Shown: piece after piece, positions 28,805 through 37,285 of the stretch
Layout of the letters: each line of letters begins with the position of its first letter
How positions within the stretch are numbered: position 1 is the stretch's first letter
Assembly (NCBI RefSeq): GCF_000617845.2
Contig: NZ_DF820425.1
Coordinates: 6,020,741-6,084,740 of the forward strand
Length of the DNA: 64,000 nucleotides
Direction: 5' to 3'
DNA from: Bradyrhizobium sp. DOA9
GTDB lineage: Bacteria > Pseudomonadota > Alphaproteobacteria > Rhizobiales > Xanthobacteraceae
Notes under the pieces: generated by a model
What the model was told of the DNA's origin: nothing
The model's database searches: none
What the model saw: only the letters and a program-made list of their open reading frames with translations
Made by a program: the position numbers and the translations under genes

Positions 28805-29575
28805 TCACTTCAGCGGCATCATCTGGTGCATGACACCGATGAAATAGTCGAGAAAGGTGCCCATCATCGCGGTGAGCACCACCGCGAGGACCAGGAAGCC
28901 CGCGAAGATCGACAGCGGCACGCCGACGAAATAGACCTGCATCTGCGGCATCAGCCGCGCCAGCACGCCCAACCCGATATTGAAGACGAGGCCGAACACC
29001 AGGAACGGCCCGGAGAGCTGCAGGCCCAGGCTGAACGCGGCGGCGAAGGCGCGCGTCGCAAGCGAGGCGACGTCGCCGCTCGACACGGTCTCGCCCGGCG
29101 AGAAGATCGTGTAGCTGTCGTTCAGCGCCGCGATCACCAGATGATGGCTGTCGGTGGCGAACAGCAGCGTCACGCCCAGCATGGTCAGGAAGTTGCCGAC
29201 CAGCACGCCCTGCTGGCCCTGCGTCGGATCGACCGAGGTGACGAAACCGAGCCCCATCTGCTGCGCGATCACGGATCCCGCGACCTGGAGCGCGGACAAC
29301 GTCACCCGCGCGGTCGCGCCGAGGACGATGCCGATCGCGATCTCATGCAGCATCAAGACCAGCAGCGGCGCCAGCGAGCCCATGTCGACCTGATAGGCGT
29401 TGCGATGCAGCGGCAGGATGATCAGCGTGAGCAAGAGCGCGATCGACAGCTTGATCCGCGTCGGAATGTTGGTCTCGCCGAGGCCGGGCAGCAGCATCAC
29501 CATCGCGCCGACCCGGGCGAAGGCCAGCATGAAGGAAGCGGCGAGCGCCGGCAGCAGCGAGACGTCGATGCGCAT
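28805..29575 (-). CDS. fliR: Flagellar export apparatus protein FliR
   Basis: A 256-residue inner-membrane export-gate protein with about six hydrophobic segments. It starts MRIDVSLLPALAASFMLAFA, then RVGAMVMLLPGLGETNIPTR, the conserved FliR opening. It assembles with FliP and FliQ into the export channel. It is 17 bp after fliQ and 13 bp before flhB, in one operon. Confidence 0.96.
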   Translation of the reverse strand: MRIDVSLLPALAASFMLAFARVGAMVMLLPGLGETNIPTRIKLSIALLLTLIILPLHRNAYQVDMGSLAPLLVLMLHEIAIGIVLGATARVTLSALQVAGSVIAQQMGLGFVTSVDPTQGQQGVLVGNFLTMLGVTLLFATDSHHLVIAALNDSYTIFSPGETVSSGDVASLATRAFAAAFSLGLQLSGPFLVFGLVFNIGLGVLARLMPQMQVYFVGVPLSIFAGFLVLAVVLTAMMGTFLDYFIGVMHQMMPLK

Positions 29576-29592
29576 AATTCACGCATTGTGCC

Positions 29593-29856
29593 TCAGCCGC
29601 CGATGATTCGCGACGATATCCGCAGCATGTGGGCGTGCATCGAATCGGCCATGAACGGCAGCGCCAGCAGCATCGTGGCGAAGATGGCCAGGATCTTCGG
29701 CACGTAGATCAGCGTCTGCTCCTGGATCTGCGTCAGCGCCTGGAACAGCGACACGATGACACCGACCACGAGGCCGACCACCATCAGCGGCGACGACACG
29801 ATCACGATGGTCCAGATCGCGTCACGCGCGACGTCGAGGGTCTCGGGTCCGGTCAT
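29593..29856 (-). CDS. fliQ: Flagellar export apparatus protein FliQ
   Basis: An 87-residue two-helix membrane protein of the export gate. It reads MTGPETLDVARDAIWTIVIV, then GLVVGVIVSLFQALTQIQEQ, which is the conserved central signature, and TLIYVPKILAIF. Length is normal for the family. A class A repeat separates it from fliE upstream. Confidence 0.95.
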   Translation of the reverse strand: MTGPETLDVARDAIWTIVIVSSPLMVVGLVVGVIVSLFQALTQIQEQTLIYVPKILAIFATMLLALPFMADSMHAHMLRISSRIIGG

Positions 29857-29919
29857 TTGCAGAATTCCTTGTTCAACCTACATCCCCGCCACCGCGGCGA
29901 GGAACAAACGCCCTCTCCC

Positions 29920-30000
29920 CGTCATTGCGGGCGCAGCGAAGCAACCCAGACTGTCGCCGCGGAGAGATTTCTGGATTGCTTCGCTGCGCTCGCAATGACG
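29920..30000. repeat. Palindromic intergenic repeat, class A (copy 5), inside the flagellar operon
   Basis: Starts CGTCATTGCGGGCGCAGCGA and ends CGCTGCGCTCGCAATGACG, giving a long near-perfect hairpin between fliE and fliQ in what should be one transcript. It could pause or protect mRNA; that is inference. Confidence 0.92.
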
Positions 30001-30025
30001 CCTGCGGCGAACGCCAGCGCAAAAA

Positions 30026-30334
30026 TCAAATCTGCATCTTCATGATGTCTTCATAGGCCGCGATGACGCGGTCGCGGACCGAGACCAGCGTCGACACCGC
30101 GACGTCGGTGTCTGCGACCGCCGTGACCACGTCCATCACGTTGGCCTTGCCGGCGGCCATCGCCACCGTCTGCGCGTCGGACTTGCGGCCCGATTCCATG
30201 ACGCTGCCGACGGCGTCCTTCAGCAGCGCGGCGAAGGATTGTCCGTTCGGTTCGCTGCCCTTGCCGGCGCCGCTGCTCTCCAGCACCCGGGCGAGGTTGG
30301 CGTAAGCATTGGCGGCGATTGTCGGTGATGCCAT
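30026..30334 (-). CDS. fliE: Flagellar hook-basal body protein FliE
   Basis: A 102-residue periplasmic adaptor joining the MS ring to the rod. The C-terminal half carries the family signature DVVTAVADTDVAVSTLVSVR, then DRVIAAYEDIMKMQI. It lies 16 bp downstream of flgC. As in other proteobacteria it follows flgB-flgC. Confidence 0.95.
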   Translation of the reverse strand: MASPTIAANAYANLARVLESSGAGKGSEPNGQSFAALLKDAVGSVMESGRKSDAQTVAMAAGKANVMDVVTAVADTDVAVSTLVSVRDRVIAAYEDIMKMQI

Positions 30335-30350
30335 GGCTCAAATGTCCTGT

Positions 30351-30776
30351 TCAACTCTTGAGGATGTCGAGCGTGCGCTGGATCATCCGGCGCGTCGCAC
30401 TGATGATGTTGAGGTTGGCTTCGTAGGACCGCTGCGCGTCGCGCATGTCGGTCATCTCGACCACCGAGTTCACGTTGGGATATTTGACGTTGCCGGTGGC
30501 ATCCGCCGCCGGATTGTTCGGCTCGTATCTGACGCGGAAGGCGGACTGGTCGGGCTTGATCCGGCCGAGGGTGACGACCTGCGCGTCGAGCGTGCGGTCG
30601 AGCGCGGAGGAGAAGGTCGGCACCTTGCGCCGGTAGGGATCGCCGCCGGCGGCCTGCGCCGTCGAATCCGCATTCGCGATGTTCTCCGAGATCACCCGCA
30701 TGCGTCCGGCCTGCGCGCGCAGGCCCGAGGTCGCGATTGCCATGGAGCGGGCGAAGTCGCTGCTGTCATTTGCCAT
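30351..30776 (-). CDS. flgC: Flagellar proximal rod protein FlgC
   Basis: A 141-residue proximal rod subunit. The N-terminal motif AIATSGLRAQAGRMRVISEN followed by IANADST is the conserved rod/hook signature, and the C-terminus reads DMRDAQRSYEANLNIISATR. AAGGAGG lies upstream. It is separated from flgB by a short tandem-repeat stretch. Confidence 0.95.
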   Translation of the reverse strand: MANDSSDFARSMAIATSGLRAQAGRMRVISENIANADSTAQAAGGDPYRRKVPTFSSALDRTLDAQVVTLGRIKPDQSAFRVRYEPNNPAADATGNVKYPNVNSVVEMTDMRDAQRSYEANLNIISATRRMIQRTLDILKS

Positions 30777-30787
30777 GTTCCGCCTCC

Positions 30788-30838
30788 TTCAGGCCTAACC
30801 CTTGTTCAGGCCTAACTCTTGTTCAGGCCTAACCCTTG
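30788..30838. repeat. Three tandem 17-bp repeats at the flgB stop
   Basis: Three direct copies of TTCAGGCCTAACCCTTG (30788-30804, 30805-30821 with one C-to-T change, 30822-30838). The third copy contains the flgB stop codon and its last two codons; the first reaches the flgC ribosome-binding site. Confidence 0.93.
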
Positions 30839-31233
30839 CCGATCGCCGTCTTGAGCAGGCGCAGGCTCTTCGAATAGAGCGAGGTCGCCGCCGCGTAGTC
30901 CATCTGGTTGCTGGCGGCCTTCATCATCTCCTCCTCGAGATTGACGGCATTGCCGGCAGGGCGGGTCTCGAAACCGGCGTTCTTGTTCTGGTCGAAGGCG
31001 GAAGCCGCCCCCGATGGCGTCATGTGCGAGGCGCTGGTCCGGGTCATGGCCAGAGGCCCCATGGACCCCGTGACGGCGCCGGCCTTGTCGAACTTCGGCT
31101 CGACGAGGTCGCGCGGCCGGAATTTCGGCGTGTCGGAATTGGAGACGTTCTCGGACAGGACGCGCTGGCGCTCCTGGTGCCACTGCATCTTGGTGCGAAG
31201 CACCGACAGTTCCGGGATATCGTTGATGGACAT
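30829..31233 (-). CDS. flgB: Flagellar proximal rod protein FlgB
   Basis: A 134-residue proximal rod subunit. Conserved region: RVLSENVSNSDTPKFRPRDL. It ends with the usual coiled-coil helix (YAAATSLYSKSLRLLKTAIG). It is the first gene of the flgB-flhB series on the minus strand; a perfect TTAA-N7-TTAA box lies 68-82 bp upstream of its ATG. Confidence 0.95.
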   Translation of the reverse strand: MSINDIPELSVLRTKMQWHQERQRVLSENVSNSDTPKFRPRDLVEPKFDKAGAVTGSMGPLAMTRTSASHMTPSGAASAFDQNKNAGFETRPAGNAVNLEEEMMKAASNQMDYAAATSLYSKSLRLLKTAIGKG

Positions 31234-31300
31234 CGTCGCGGCTCCTTCCGCCGCTCCGGACCCAAGGTCCGAAGCTAGGCAGAATTTGCCGCGTGTATGG

Positions 31301-31315
31301 TTAACAGCTGGTTAA
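31301..31315 (-). promoter_or_regulatory. Perfect CtrA-type box upstream of flgB
   Basis: TTAA at 31301 and TTAA at 31312 are separated by exactly 7 bp; the preceding bases complete ATGGTTAA. This is the full CtrA recognition pattern of alphaproteobacteria. It lies in the 347-bp divergent gap between flgB and fliO, which holds no gene. Confidence 0.8.
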
Positions 31316-31580
31316 GACGTCGCGGGCCTCTGTCCCCGGACGGCACACGCATGCGCGCGCCCCGTGATTCTACGCTCCCAAAACCGGCATTAACCCAACC
31401 GTTGGCGGTGCGTGCACAGGGCAAGAAGTCGTTTTGGATCGGGCGATTCATGGGTTATTAAGAGTTGGGGACGGCAAAACTTGCCGTGGAACGTTAAGAA
31501 ATCGCAGTTTGGGGCATCGTCCGCCGGTGGTCGGCAACTGACCATGGGCACGAGAAAAGCGCCATTTGTCGGGGACAAGT

Positions 31581-32543
31581 ATGCAAGGCAGCCCTATCAC
31601 CTTCATCGTCGCGTTCATCGTCGTGCTGGCGTTGATCGGCGTCGCTGCATGGCTGGTTCGCCGATTCGCCGGTGGCCGCGTTGGCGCCAACACCCAGCGC
31701 GGCCGGATGCCCCGCCTCGCCGTGATCGACGCCGCCGCGGTCGACGGCCGGCGCCGGCTGGTGCTGGTCCGGCGCGACAATGTCGAGCATCTGCTGATGA
31801 TCGGCGGCCCGACCGACATCGTCGTCGAGCCCAACATCGTTCGCGCCGCGCCCAGCCGCGACCAGATCCCGCAACGTCCGAACGCCGCCGAACCGCCGCG
31901 CCTTGCCCCCATGCCCGATGCCGGCGGCTGGGCCGACGACGCGCCGCGGCCCGAGCTGCTCGACCATCCCGAGCCGCAAATGCCCGAGCCGCCGCCGCGG
32001 CCCGCGCGTCCCTCCTTCGCCGACGAAGTGCGCCGGCCGGCACCTGCGCTGGCGGAACGCCGCAGCGAGCCGGCTCTCGGCGGCTTTACGCCGGAGCCGA
32101 GCACGCCGCGTCCCGAGCGCGAGCCGTTGCCGCCGCGCATTGCCCGCAGCGAGCCGCCGCTGATGCCGCGTCCGCCGCGCGGCACCGAGCCGATGAAGAT
32201 GCCGCCGGTGCGGGCCGAGCGCGCCGCCGCGCCGCCGCCACCCCCGCCTGTGCCGCAGGCTCCGCCCGTTTCGCCGCCGGCGCCGGCTGCTGCGCCCTCG
32301 AGCGCCGAGCAAAATCTCGCCGAAATGGCGCAGCGCCTCGAGGCTGCCCTGCGCCGCCCGGCCGGGGAGACGGTCGCACCTCCGGTTGCGCCCGAGCCGC
32401 CGCCCGCTCCCCCCCGCGCCGCGCGCAGCGAGCCGCCGGCGCCGCCCGCCGCGCCGGCAAAGCCGGCCGCAGAAAAGACCAGCTTTGAAAATCTCGAAGA
32501 CGAGATGGCCTCCCTGCTCGGCCGTCCGAAGCCATCTTCGTGA
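31581..32543 (+). CDS. fliO: FliO-family flagellar biosynthesis protein with long Pro-rich tail
   Basis: A 320-residue protein. Residues 1-90 are a normal FliO: one membrane helix (ITFIVAFIVVLALIGVAAWL), then RLAVIDAAAVDGRRRLVLVR and a short beta domain. Residues 95-300 form an unusual Pro/Ala/Arg/Glu-rich cytoplasmic extension, and the last 20 residues return to an ordered-looking acidic helix (ENLEDEMASLLGRP). FliO helps assemble the FliP ring. Its stop overlaps fliP by 4 bp. The ATG at 31581 is preferred over an upstream TTG. Confidence 0.85.
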   Translation: MQGSPITFIVAFIVVLALIGVAAWLVRRFAGGRVGANTQRGRMPRLAVIDAAAVDGRRRLVLVRRDNVEHLLMIGGPTDIVVEPNIVRAAPSRDQIPQRPNAAEPPRLAPMPDAGGWADDAPRPELLDHPEPQMPEPPPRPARPSFADEVRRPAPALAERRSEPALGGFTPEPSTPRPEREPLPPRIARSEPPLMPRPPRGTEPMKMPPVRAERAAAPPPPPPVPQAPPVSPPAPAAAPSSAEQNLAEMAQRLEAALRRPAGETVAPPVAPEPPPAPPRAARSEPPAPPAAPAKPAAEKTSFENLEDEMASLLGRPKPSS

Positions 32544-33298
32544 GGTTGCCGGCCCTCCCGCGTAGAGTTCTTTTCCTTTCTGTCCTGGTCGGCGCGGCTT
32601 CGCTCGCGATGCCGTCGCATGCCCAGGACATCAGCATCAATCTCGGCGGCGGCGCCGGTGGCGGCGGCGTCACCGAGCGCGCGATCCAGCTGATCGCGCT
32701 GCTCACGGTGCTCTCGATCGCGCCGTCGATCCTGATCATGATGACGTCGTTCACGCGCATCGTGGTGGTGCTGTCACTGCTACGCACCGCGATGGGCACC
32801 TCGACCGCCCCACCGAACTCGGTGATCATCGCGCTCGCGATGTTCCTCACCTTCTTCGTGATGGGCCCGGTGCTGCAGAAATCCTACGACGAGGGCATCC
32901 GCCCGCTCGTCGCCAACCAGATCGGCGTCGAGGATGCGTTCCAGCGTGCCTCCGTGCCCCTGCGCGGCTTCATGCAGAAGAACGTGCGCGAAAAGGACCT
33001 GAAGCTGTTCCTGGATCTCTCCGGCGAGCCGCCGCCCGCGACGCCCGACGATCTCGCCTTACGCATTCTCGTTCCCGCCTTCATGATCTCCGAGCTGAAG
33101 CGCGCCTTCGAGATTGGCTTCCTGTTGTTCCTGCCCTTCCTGATCATCGACCTCGTGGTCGCCTCGGTGCTGATGTCGATGGGCATGATGATGCTGCCGC
33201 CGGCAACGATCGCGCTGCCGTTCAAGCTGATCTTCTTCGTGCTGGTCGACGGCTGGTCGCTGGTGGCGGGGAGCCTGGTGCAGAGTTACGGGGGGTGA
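32540..33298 (+). CDS. fliP: Flagellar export apparatus protein FliP
   Basis: A 252-residue export-gate protein with a cleavable signal peptide (SLAMPSHAQD) and four later membrane helices. Signature regions: TSFTRIVVVLSLLRTAMGTS and PFLIIDLVVASVLMSMGMMM. The start is a GTG overlapping the fliO stop (GTGA), implying coupled translation. Confidence 0.96.
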   Translation: MRLPALPRRVLFLSVLVGAASLAMPSHAQDISINLGGGAGGGGVTERAIQLIALLTVLSIAPSILIMMTSFTRIVVVLSLLRTAMGTSTAPPNSVIIALAMFLTFFVMGPVLQKSYDEGIRPLVANQIGVEDAFQRASVPLRGFMQKNVREKDLKLFLDLSGEPPPATPDDLALRILVPAFMISELKRAFEIGFLLFLPFLIIDLVVASVLMSMGMMMLPPATIALPFKLIFFVLVDGWSLVAGSLVQSYGG

Positions 33299-33356
33299 CA
33301 GCGGGGCGACATCAATGCCTCTCCTCAGATCTCGACGAAGGCCCCCGACCTCTCCC

Positions 33357-33443
33357 CGTCATTGCGAGGAGCCCTTGCGACGAAGCAATCCAGTCTGCCG
33401 CTCCGGAAAGATTCTGGATTGCTTCGCTGCGCTCGCAATGACG
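33357..33443. repeat. Palindromic intergenic repeat, class A (copy 6)
   Basis: Starts CGTCATTGCGAGGAGCCCTT and ends CGCTGCGCTCGCAATGACG, i.e. the reverse orientation of copies 2-4. It lies between the convergent ends of fliP and the TPR gene, where it may serve as a bidirectional transcript end. Confidence 0.92.
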
Positions 33444-33488
33444 AGTTTGTGGCGCGGTCACGGGCCGCGCTTTCCGCGGTGCCGAGCC

Positions 33489-36400
33489 CTACCGCGTCAT
33501 CTTGATCTGCCGGACGACCGGGATCGTGGGCAGCGAGCCGGTGTGGTCGCTCTCGTCCTTGGCCTGCGGCGCGCCGGGGGCGCGCGCGGTGGCGTCGGGG
33601 AAGCGCTGCTTCATCTCGCGCAGGAAGCCTTCGAGCGTATCGACGCTGGCGGCGAGCTTGGCGATCTCGGCGAACTCGGCGCTGGAGGCTGCGGCCGGCT
33701 TGCTGGCAATGTCGAAGGCGAGACGGTCGGCGCTCTCGCTCATCAGCGGGGCGTATTTCTCGCGGAAGCGCGACAGGCCGATCGAGTCGTCGGCGAGTGC
33801 GTAGCCGACGGCGGCGCGTATGATGTCGCTCTTCTCGACCGCATTGAGCGGCTTGAAGTCGCGGAAGCGGTCGCCGTAATAGAGCTCGATCTGCTCGGCG
33901 GACTCGCGCCAGCGCCGCGCCGCCCAGAAGATGTCGGAGCGCAGGCGGAGCACCTCCCGCCCGGCGACGTTGGAGACGATGTCGAGCGCGAGATCGTGAC
34001 GGCCGACGTCGCTCTGCGCGCGCGCCTCCAGCAGCAGGCGCTGCTGCCTGAGTTCGCCCGAGAGATCGCTGATGCGGCTCGCGCGCAACGCGGTGATGGC
34101 CATGTCGGGCTTGCGGTTGGCGAGATAGATCATGGCAAGGCGTGCGGCGACCTGGGCACGCGCCGCGCCTTCGAGGCGATGATCGACCTGGTATTGCAGG
34201 AGCTCGGCGGCCTGGTCGAGCAGATCGATCGAGACGAGACGGTCGGCGAGCCGGCGGATCAGCTCGTCGCCGCGGCGGCCGATCGGCGTCAGCTCGCGGA
34301 ACTCGTAGAACATCCCGAGCGCCTCGACCGGCGGCAGCTCGTCGCCCTTCGGCCCGAGGAAGAGCTGCGTGAACAGCTCGGAGGCGAGATCCTGCGCCTG
34401 ACGCGAGGCTTCGGCGTTCGGCTGCAGCCTCGTCGCGGTGCGCGCGGCGGTGAGCGCATCGCGGTAACGCCCGTTCTCGGCATAGAGACGCGACAGCATC
34501 TGCAGCGTCTTGACCTCGATCGCATCGCCCCGCCAGGTCATCGACAGCGTCTCCAGCTCGCGCAGCGCCTCGTCCTTGCCGATCTCGTCTCGCTTCTGGC
34601 GCAGCGCGATCTCGAGCTGCTTGGCCTCGGCCGCAGCCGGACGGTCGTTCGAGGCGACCGCGAGCTTGTAATCGTCGAGCGCATCCTTGTCGTGGCCGAG
34701 CGCCTCGGCGAGCCGGCCGCGCAGCACGGCGAAGCCAGGCGCGGCCTCGGGCGGAACGCCGACCACCTCGAGCTCGCTGCGGCGCTTGGAGGCGCCGGCA
34801 TAGTCCTTCACCTCGAGGGATGCGCGCATCGCGTCCATCGTCACGATGCGCTGGATGTCGAGCGGCAGCGAGGCGATGGCGAATTCGACGTTCTTGAACT
34901 TCTCGCGCGCGTCGGCCCATTTGCCCTGGCGCGCATAGGCCAGCGCCTTCCAGAGCTGGGAATCGTGGCTGTTGCCGATCGCAGGATTGGCGAGATCCTT
35001 CAGGCCCTGCGCCGGCCGGCCGATCAGGATGCTGGCGATCGCATGCATGATCAGTGCGCCGCTCTCCTCCTTGTTGAGGGGATCGCCCAGCATCAATTCG
35101 GTGACGGCCTTGGCCTCGTGATACATGGCACGTGACATGTAGAATTGCGCAAGATCGAGCCGCGGCAGCGAACGCAATGCCGGCTCGACGGCCGAGATCG
35201 CGGTCATCAATTCGTTCTGACGAACCCAGAAATTCTCCGACTGGCCTTTGCGCCAACCTTCGGGGCTGAAGACCGGCCGCACCGCGGTCGGCGCCCGCTC
35301 GGCGGAGATGTCGACCGGCGACAGCGTCAGTCCGCCCTTCTTGCCGAGGATCACCTTGTCCGCGCCGACCTCGACGCCGATCTCGTCGGAGTTCGGCCGG
35401 ATCGCGATGCCGTGCGCGGATTCCAGCAGCGAGAGATCGACAAGGTCCTGCCGCTTGATGAAGCCGCGCACCGGCCGCTGCCCGGTGACGACATAGAGCG
35501 TGTCGCCGGCGTCGGGATCGGTGAGCTTGTGCAGCAGGCCCGGATTGGCGAAGGGAATGGCGATGTTGGCGAGCGCGGGATCGGTGATGTTGCGCGACAT
35601 CATCAGCGGCAGCGGCGTCGCCTGGATCTTGTCGGCGAGCGTCAGCATCCAGTTGATCTCCTTGCCGACCTCCTCGCTCGTCAGCGAATAGACCAGCGGG
35701 CGCGTGAGACGGATGCGCACCGCCTGCCCCTTGTCGAGCGGGACGCGGCCGACCTCGCCGATCATCGCGCCCCCCCTGGTGCGGATCGCCTCGACATCGA
35801 TCGGCTTCGGCGTATCGAACACCAGCCACACGGTGTCGCCGCGGCGGAACGCCGCCGCCGGTGTTGCGACCTGAAGCGGGAACGTCACACGCAGACCGTC
35901 GCTGTCGCGGCGTGCATCGACGCTGGCGATCGTGGGCGCGAGCAGCGCCGCGGCGGACGCATCCTTGACCGGCTCCTTCGCGATCTCCTTGGGCGCTTCG
36001 ACAGGCGCAGGCGGCGCCGGCTTCGCAGCTTCCTTCGCAGCTTCCTTGGGCCCCTCCGCAGGTTGCACCGCTTCGGCGGCGGGAGCGGCTGCCGGTTTCG
36101 GCGCCTCGGCCGGCGGCAGCGCGGCGGGCGCTTCCACCTTCACCTCGGGCTTGATGTCGACCTTCGCCTCGCGCGCGATCGTCTCGGAGGTCGGCGGCGC
36201 GATCTCGCGCTGGGCGCCCTTCTTCTCCGCGGCCGGCTTTTCCGGTGGGGGCGCAGGGCTAGCTGCCGGCCCGTGACCGGCCGGCTTCATCTGCGCGATC
36301 GCCGCTTCGGGCAACGCCGCCGACTTGCCCTTGTCGGGCTGGAAGGAGACGTCGACGACATAGTTCTTCTCGTCACGGAACGAATGCACGTCTGAATCGC

Positions 36401-37190
36401 CGACCAGCGCGATCTCGACACTGGTCTGGTCGATATCGGACTTCTGCTTGATCGAGGCGACGTTCGGGGGGGCGGCGACCACCGCATCCGCCAGGTCGAA
36501 ATTGAGATTGGTGTTGAAGACCAGCGTGAGCTTCTGCTCGTTGAGGACGGAGGAGACGCCGACCCCGTCGGGCATCTCGAACACGAAGCGCACGAAGGTC
36601 GGCTGCACCGAGGCGCGCACGCGGATCTGCGGACGCTTCTTGGCCTCGGCGGCGGCGCGCTGGGCCCGCAGCGCGCGCTCGGCGGCGCGTGCCCGCTCGG
36701 CGAGCTCCTTGACCACGTCCATGGGCAGGCTCGGCGGCGGTCCCTTCCAGCCCTCGGGCAGCAGGTCGACGAAGGTGCGCTCGCCGGCGTTCATGGTGTT
36801 GACGGTGACGCGACGCGCCAGCGACAGACGAATGGCGCCGCCGTCAGGATCGCGGCGGGCGGAGTTGACGTAATCGGGCGCGCCTTCCGGCACGCGATCG
36901 ACCGGAACATCCACGGGCCGATCGAAGCGGATGATGAGGATGGAGCCCGCGGTCGTGACCTCGGAGGGAACATCCTCGCCGAGCTTGATGACGAGACGGG
37001 CAAAGCCGCCACCGGCTGAAAACGTCGCCTCGCCCCTGATCGGATCGGCCGCCCGGCTAGGTGCACCGAGGCCCATCAGGAAGCAGGCGGCCAGCAAAGG
37101 CAGCTTGCGGACATGGCGCGACACGCCTTGCGCCAAAGCGCGGGCTCGCGACACAAATCCAGCGGCAGCCTCTCGCGCCATTGGCGGCAT
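33489..37190 (-). CDS. Large exported TPR protein of the flagellar cluster
   Basis: A 1233-residue protein. After an N-terminal signal region (about residues 28-47) comes a beta-rich part (residues 50-270) with two AMIN-like segments (ARLVIKLGEDVPSEVTTAGS; RFVFEMPDGVGVSSVLNEQK). A Pro/Ala/Lys/Glu-rich linker (about 300-420) and a further beta segment follow. The C-terminal 600 residues are helical repeats of TPR type (ALAYARQGKWADAREKFKNV, DALDDYKLAVASNDRPAAAE, LSRLYAENGRYRDALTAART). It probably acts in the periplasm. It follows motE on the same strand but has its own perfect CtrA-type box 71 bp upstream. Exact role unknown. Confidence 0.85.
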   Translation of the reverse strand: MPPMAREAAAGFVSRARALAQGVSRHVRKLPLLAACFLMGLGAPSRAADPIRGEATFSAGGGFARLVIKLGEDVPSEVTTAGSILIIRFDRPVDVPVDRVPEGAPDYVNSARRDPDGGAIRLSLARRVTVNTMNAGERTFVDLLPEGWKGPPPSLPMDVVKELAERARAAERALRAQRAAAEAKKRPQIRVRASVQPTFVRFVFEMPDGVGVSSVLNEQKLTLVFNTNLNFDLADAVVAAPPNVASIKQKSDIDQTSVEIALVGDSDVHSFRDEKNYVVDVSFQPDKGKSAALPEAAIAQMKPAGHGPAASPAPPPEKPAAEKKGAQREIAPPTSETIAREAKVDIKPEVKVEAPAALPPAEAPKPAAAPAAEAVQPAEGPKEAAKEAAKPAPPAPVEAPKEIAKEPVKDASAAALLAPTIASVDARRDSDGLRVTFPLQVATPAAAFRRGDTVWLVFDTPKPIDVEAIRTRGGAMIGEVGRVPLDKGQAVRIRLTRPLVYSLTSEEVGKEINWMLTLADKIQATPLPLMMSRNITDPALANIAIPFANPGLLHKLTDPDAGDTLYVVTGQRPVRGFIKRQDLVDLSLLESAHGIAIRPNSDEIGVEVGADKVILGKKGGLTLSPVDISAERAPTAVRPVFSPEGWRKGQSENFWVRQNELMTAISAVEPALRSLPRLDLAQFYMSRAMYHEAKAVTELMLGDPLNKEESGALIMHAIASILIGRPAQGLKDLANPAIGNSHDSQLWKALAYARQGKWADAREKFKNVEFAIASLPLDIQRIVTMDAMRASLEVKDYAGASKRRSELEVVGVPPEAAPGFAVLRGRLAEALGHDKDALDDYKLAVASNDRPAAAEAKQLEIALRQKRDEIGKDEALRELETLSMTWRGDAIEVKTLQMLSRLYAENGRYRDALTAARTATRLQPNAEASRQAQDLASELFTQLFLGPKGDELPPVEALGMFYEFRELTPIGRRGDELIRRLADRLVSIDLLDQAAELLQYQVDHRLEGAARAQVAARLAMIYLANRKPDMAITALRASRISDLSGELRQQRLLLEARAQSDVGRHDLALDIVSNVAGREVLRLRSDIFWAARRWRESAEQIELYYGDRFRDFKPLNAVEKSDIIRAAVGYALADDSIGLSRFREKYAPLMSESADRLAFDIASKPAAASSAEFAEIAKLAASVDTLEGFLREMKQRFPDATARAPGAPQAKDESDHTGSLPTIPVVRQIKMTR

Positions 37191-37260
37191 TTCTTCCGGT
37201 TCGACGGGTCCACACCGGCACTGGTGCCGGCCCCTGCCTTCGACTCTAAGGTTTTGCCAA

Positions 37261-37275
37261 TTAAGGACTTCTTAA
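37261..37275 (-). promoter_or_regulatory. Perfect CtrA-type box upstream of the TPR gene
   Basis: TTAA (37261) and TTAA (37272) with a 7-bp spacer lie in the 95-bp gap between motE and the TPR gene, 71 bp from the TPR start. This suggests an internal CtrA-controlled promoter in the operon. Confidence 0.75.
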
Positions 37276-37285
37276 GTATGAGCCC

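Noticed and set aside
33315..35135. 606-residue open frame on the plus strand
   Set aside because: Antisense to the TPR gene and begins inside a palindromic repeat.
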